From NCBI GenBank assembly GCA_021784785.1, contig JAJYHJ010000078.1:1-32925 (forward strand): a DNA stretch of 32,925 nt, read 5' to 3'. Within the stretch, counting starts at the first letter, position 1; each line of letters begins with the position of its first letter. Positions 32,883-32,925 of the stretch are shown here, piece by piece. The notes under the pieces were generated by a model, which made no database searches, had not been told where the DNA came from, and saw nothing but the letters and a program-made list of their open reading frames with translations. The position numbers and the translations under genes were made by a program. The stretch is from Actinomycetes bacterium (lineage in GTDB: Bacteria; Actinomycetota; Acidimicrobiia; Acidimicrobiales; Acidimicrobiaceae).

Positions 32883-32925
32883 TGTTTCCTCCTTGAGTTC
32901 CCTATCCTTACTTACCGCAGTACAC

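Noticed and set aside
1-32925. CRISPR arrays, tRNA genes, prophage or toxin-antitoxin systems
   Set aside because: No regularly spaced repeats, cloverleaf-like sequences, phage structural genes or toxin-antitoxin pairs were seen on reading both strands.

Overview
The window looks like the chromosome of a flagellated actinobacterium of moderate GC, most likely an acidimicrobial (Acidithrix/Ferrithrix-like) iron oxidiser. This is a guess from overall gene style, GTG/TTG start use, an FlbD-containing flagellar cluster and an actinobacterial-type 5S rRNA; no marker gene fixes the genus.

Left part (1-8.8 kb, mostly + strand) is accessory. It opens with the 3' end of an rRNA operon (partial 5S rRNA and a perfect-palindrome terminator), followed directly by a 48-codon leucine-zipper-like ORF. 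Next come a secreted SGNH/GDSL hydrolase, a lipoprotein of unknown function and a decayed IS3-family transposase. After these lies a rearranged block: a ureohydrolase (agmatinase superfamily) gene sits between ~300-bp inverted repeats, behind a duplicated copy of the leader and first 39 codons of a downstream NCS1-type nucleobase/cation permease. The permease overlaps an amidohydrolase by 4 nt. Together the three genes look like a small uptake-and-hydrolysis module for an unidentified guanidino/amidino or heterocyclic nitrogen compound.

Right part (8.8-32.9 kb, almost all - strand) is a large flagellar cluster. Read in the direction of transcription it has three blocks. (1) fliC, an intrinsic terminator, then fliD-fliS-small FliT-position protein. 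(2) After a + strand MFS transporter and a ~0.75-kb non-coding stretch: flgB-flgC-fliE-fliF-fliG-fliH-fliI-fliJ-(NlpC/P60+SLT peptidoglycan hydrolase)-fliK-flgD-flgE, closed by a terminator-like hairpin. (3) flbD-motA-motB-fliL-fliM-fliN-fliO-fliP-fliQ-fliR-flhB. Genes inside blocks overlap or abut (ATGA, TGATG, TAGTG), as expected for translational coupling. These encode filament, cap, proximal rod, MS ring, switch, export ATPase complex, hook, stator and export gate. flhA, flgG, flgK, flgL, fliA, flgM and all che genes are not in the window; flhB is followed by a decayed transposase-like sequence.

Points of most interest: two sigma-28/sigma-D-like promoters (before flbD and before fliM), a FliM without the usual N-terminal CheY-P-binding motif, a structured flgB leader that abuts the Shine-Dalgarno, a two-headed cell-wall hydrolase without Sec signal in the FlgJ role, and the repeat-flanked ureohydrolase that has acquired the permease's expression leader.
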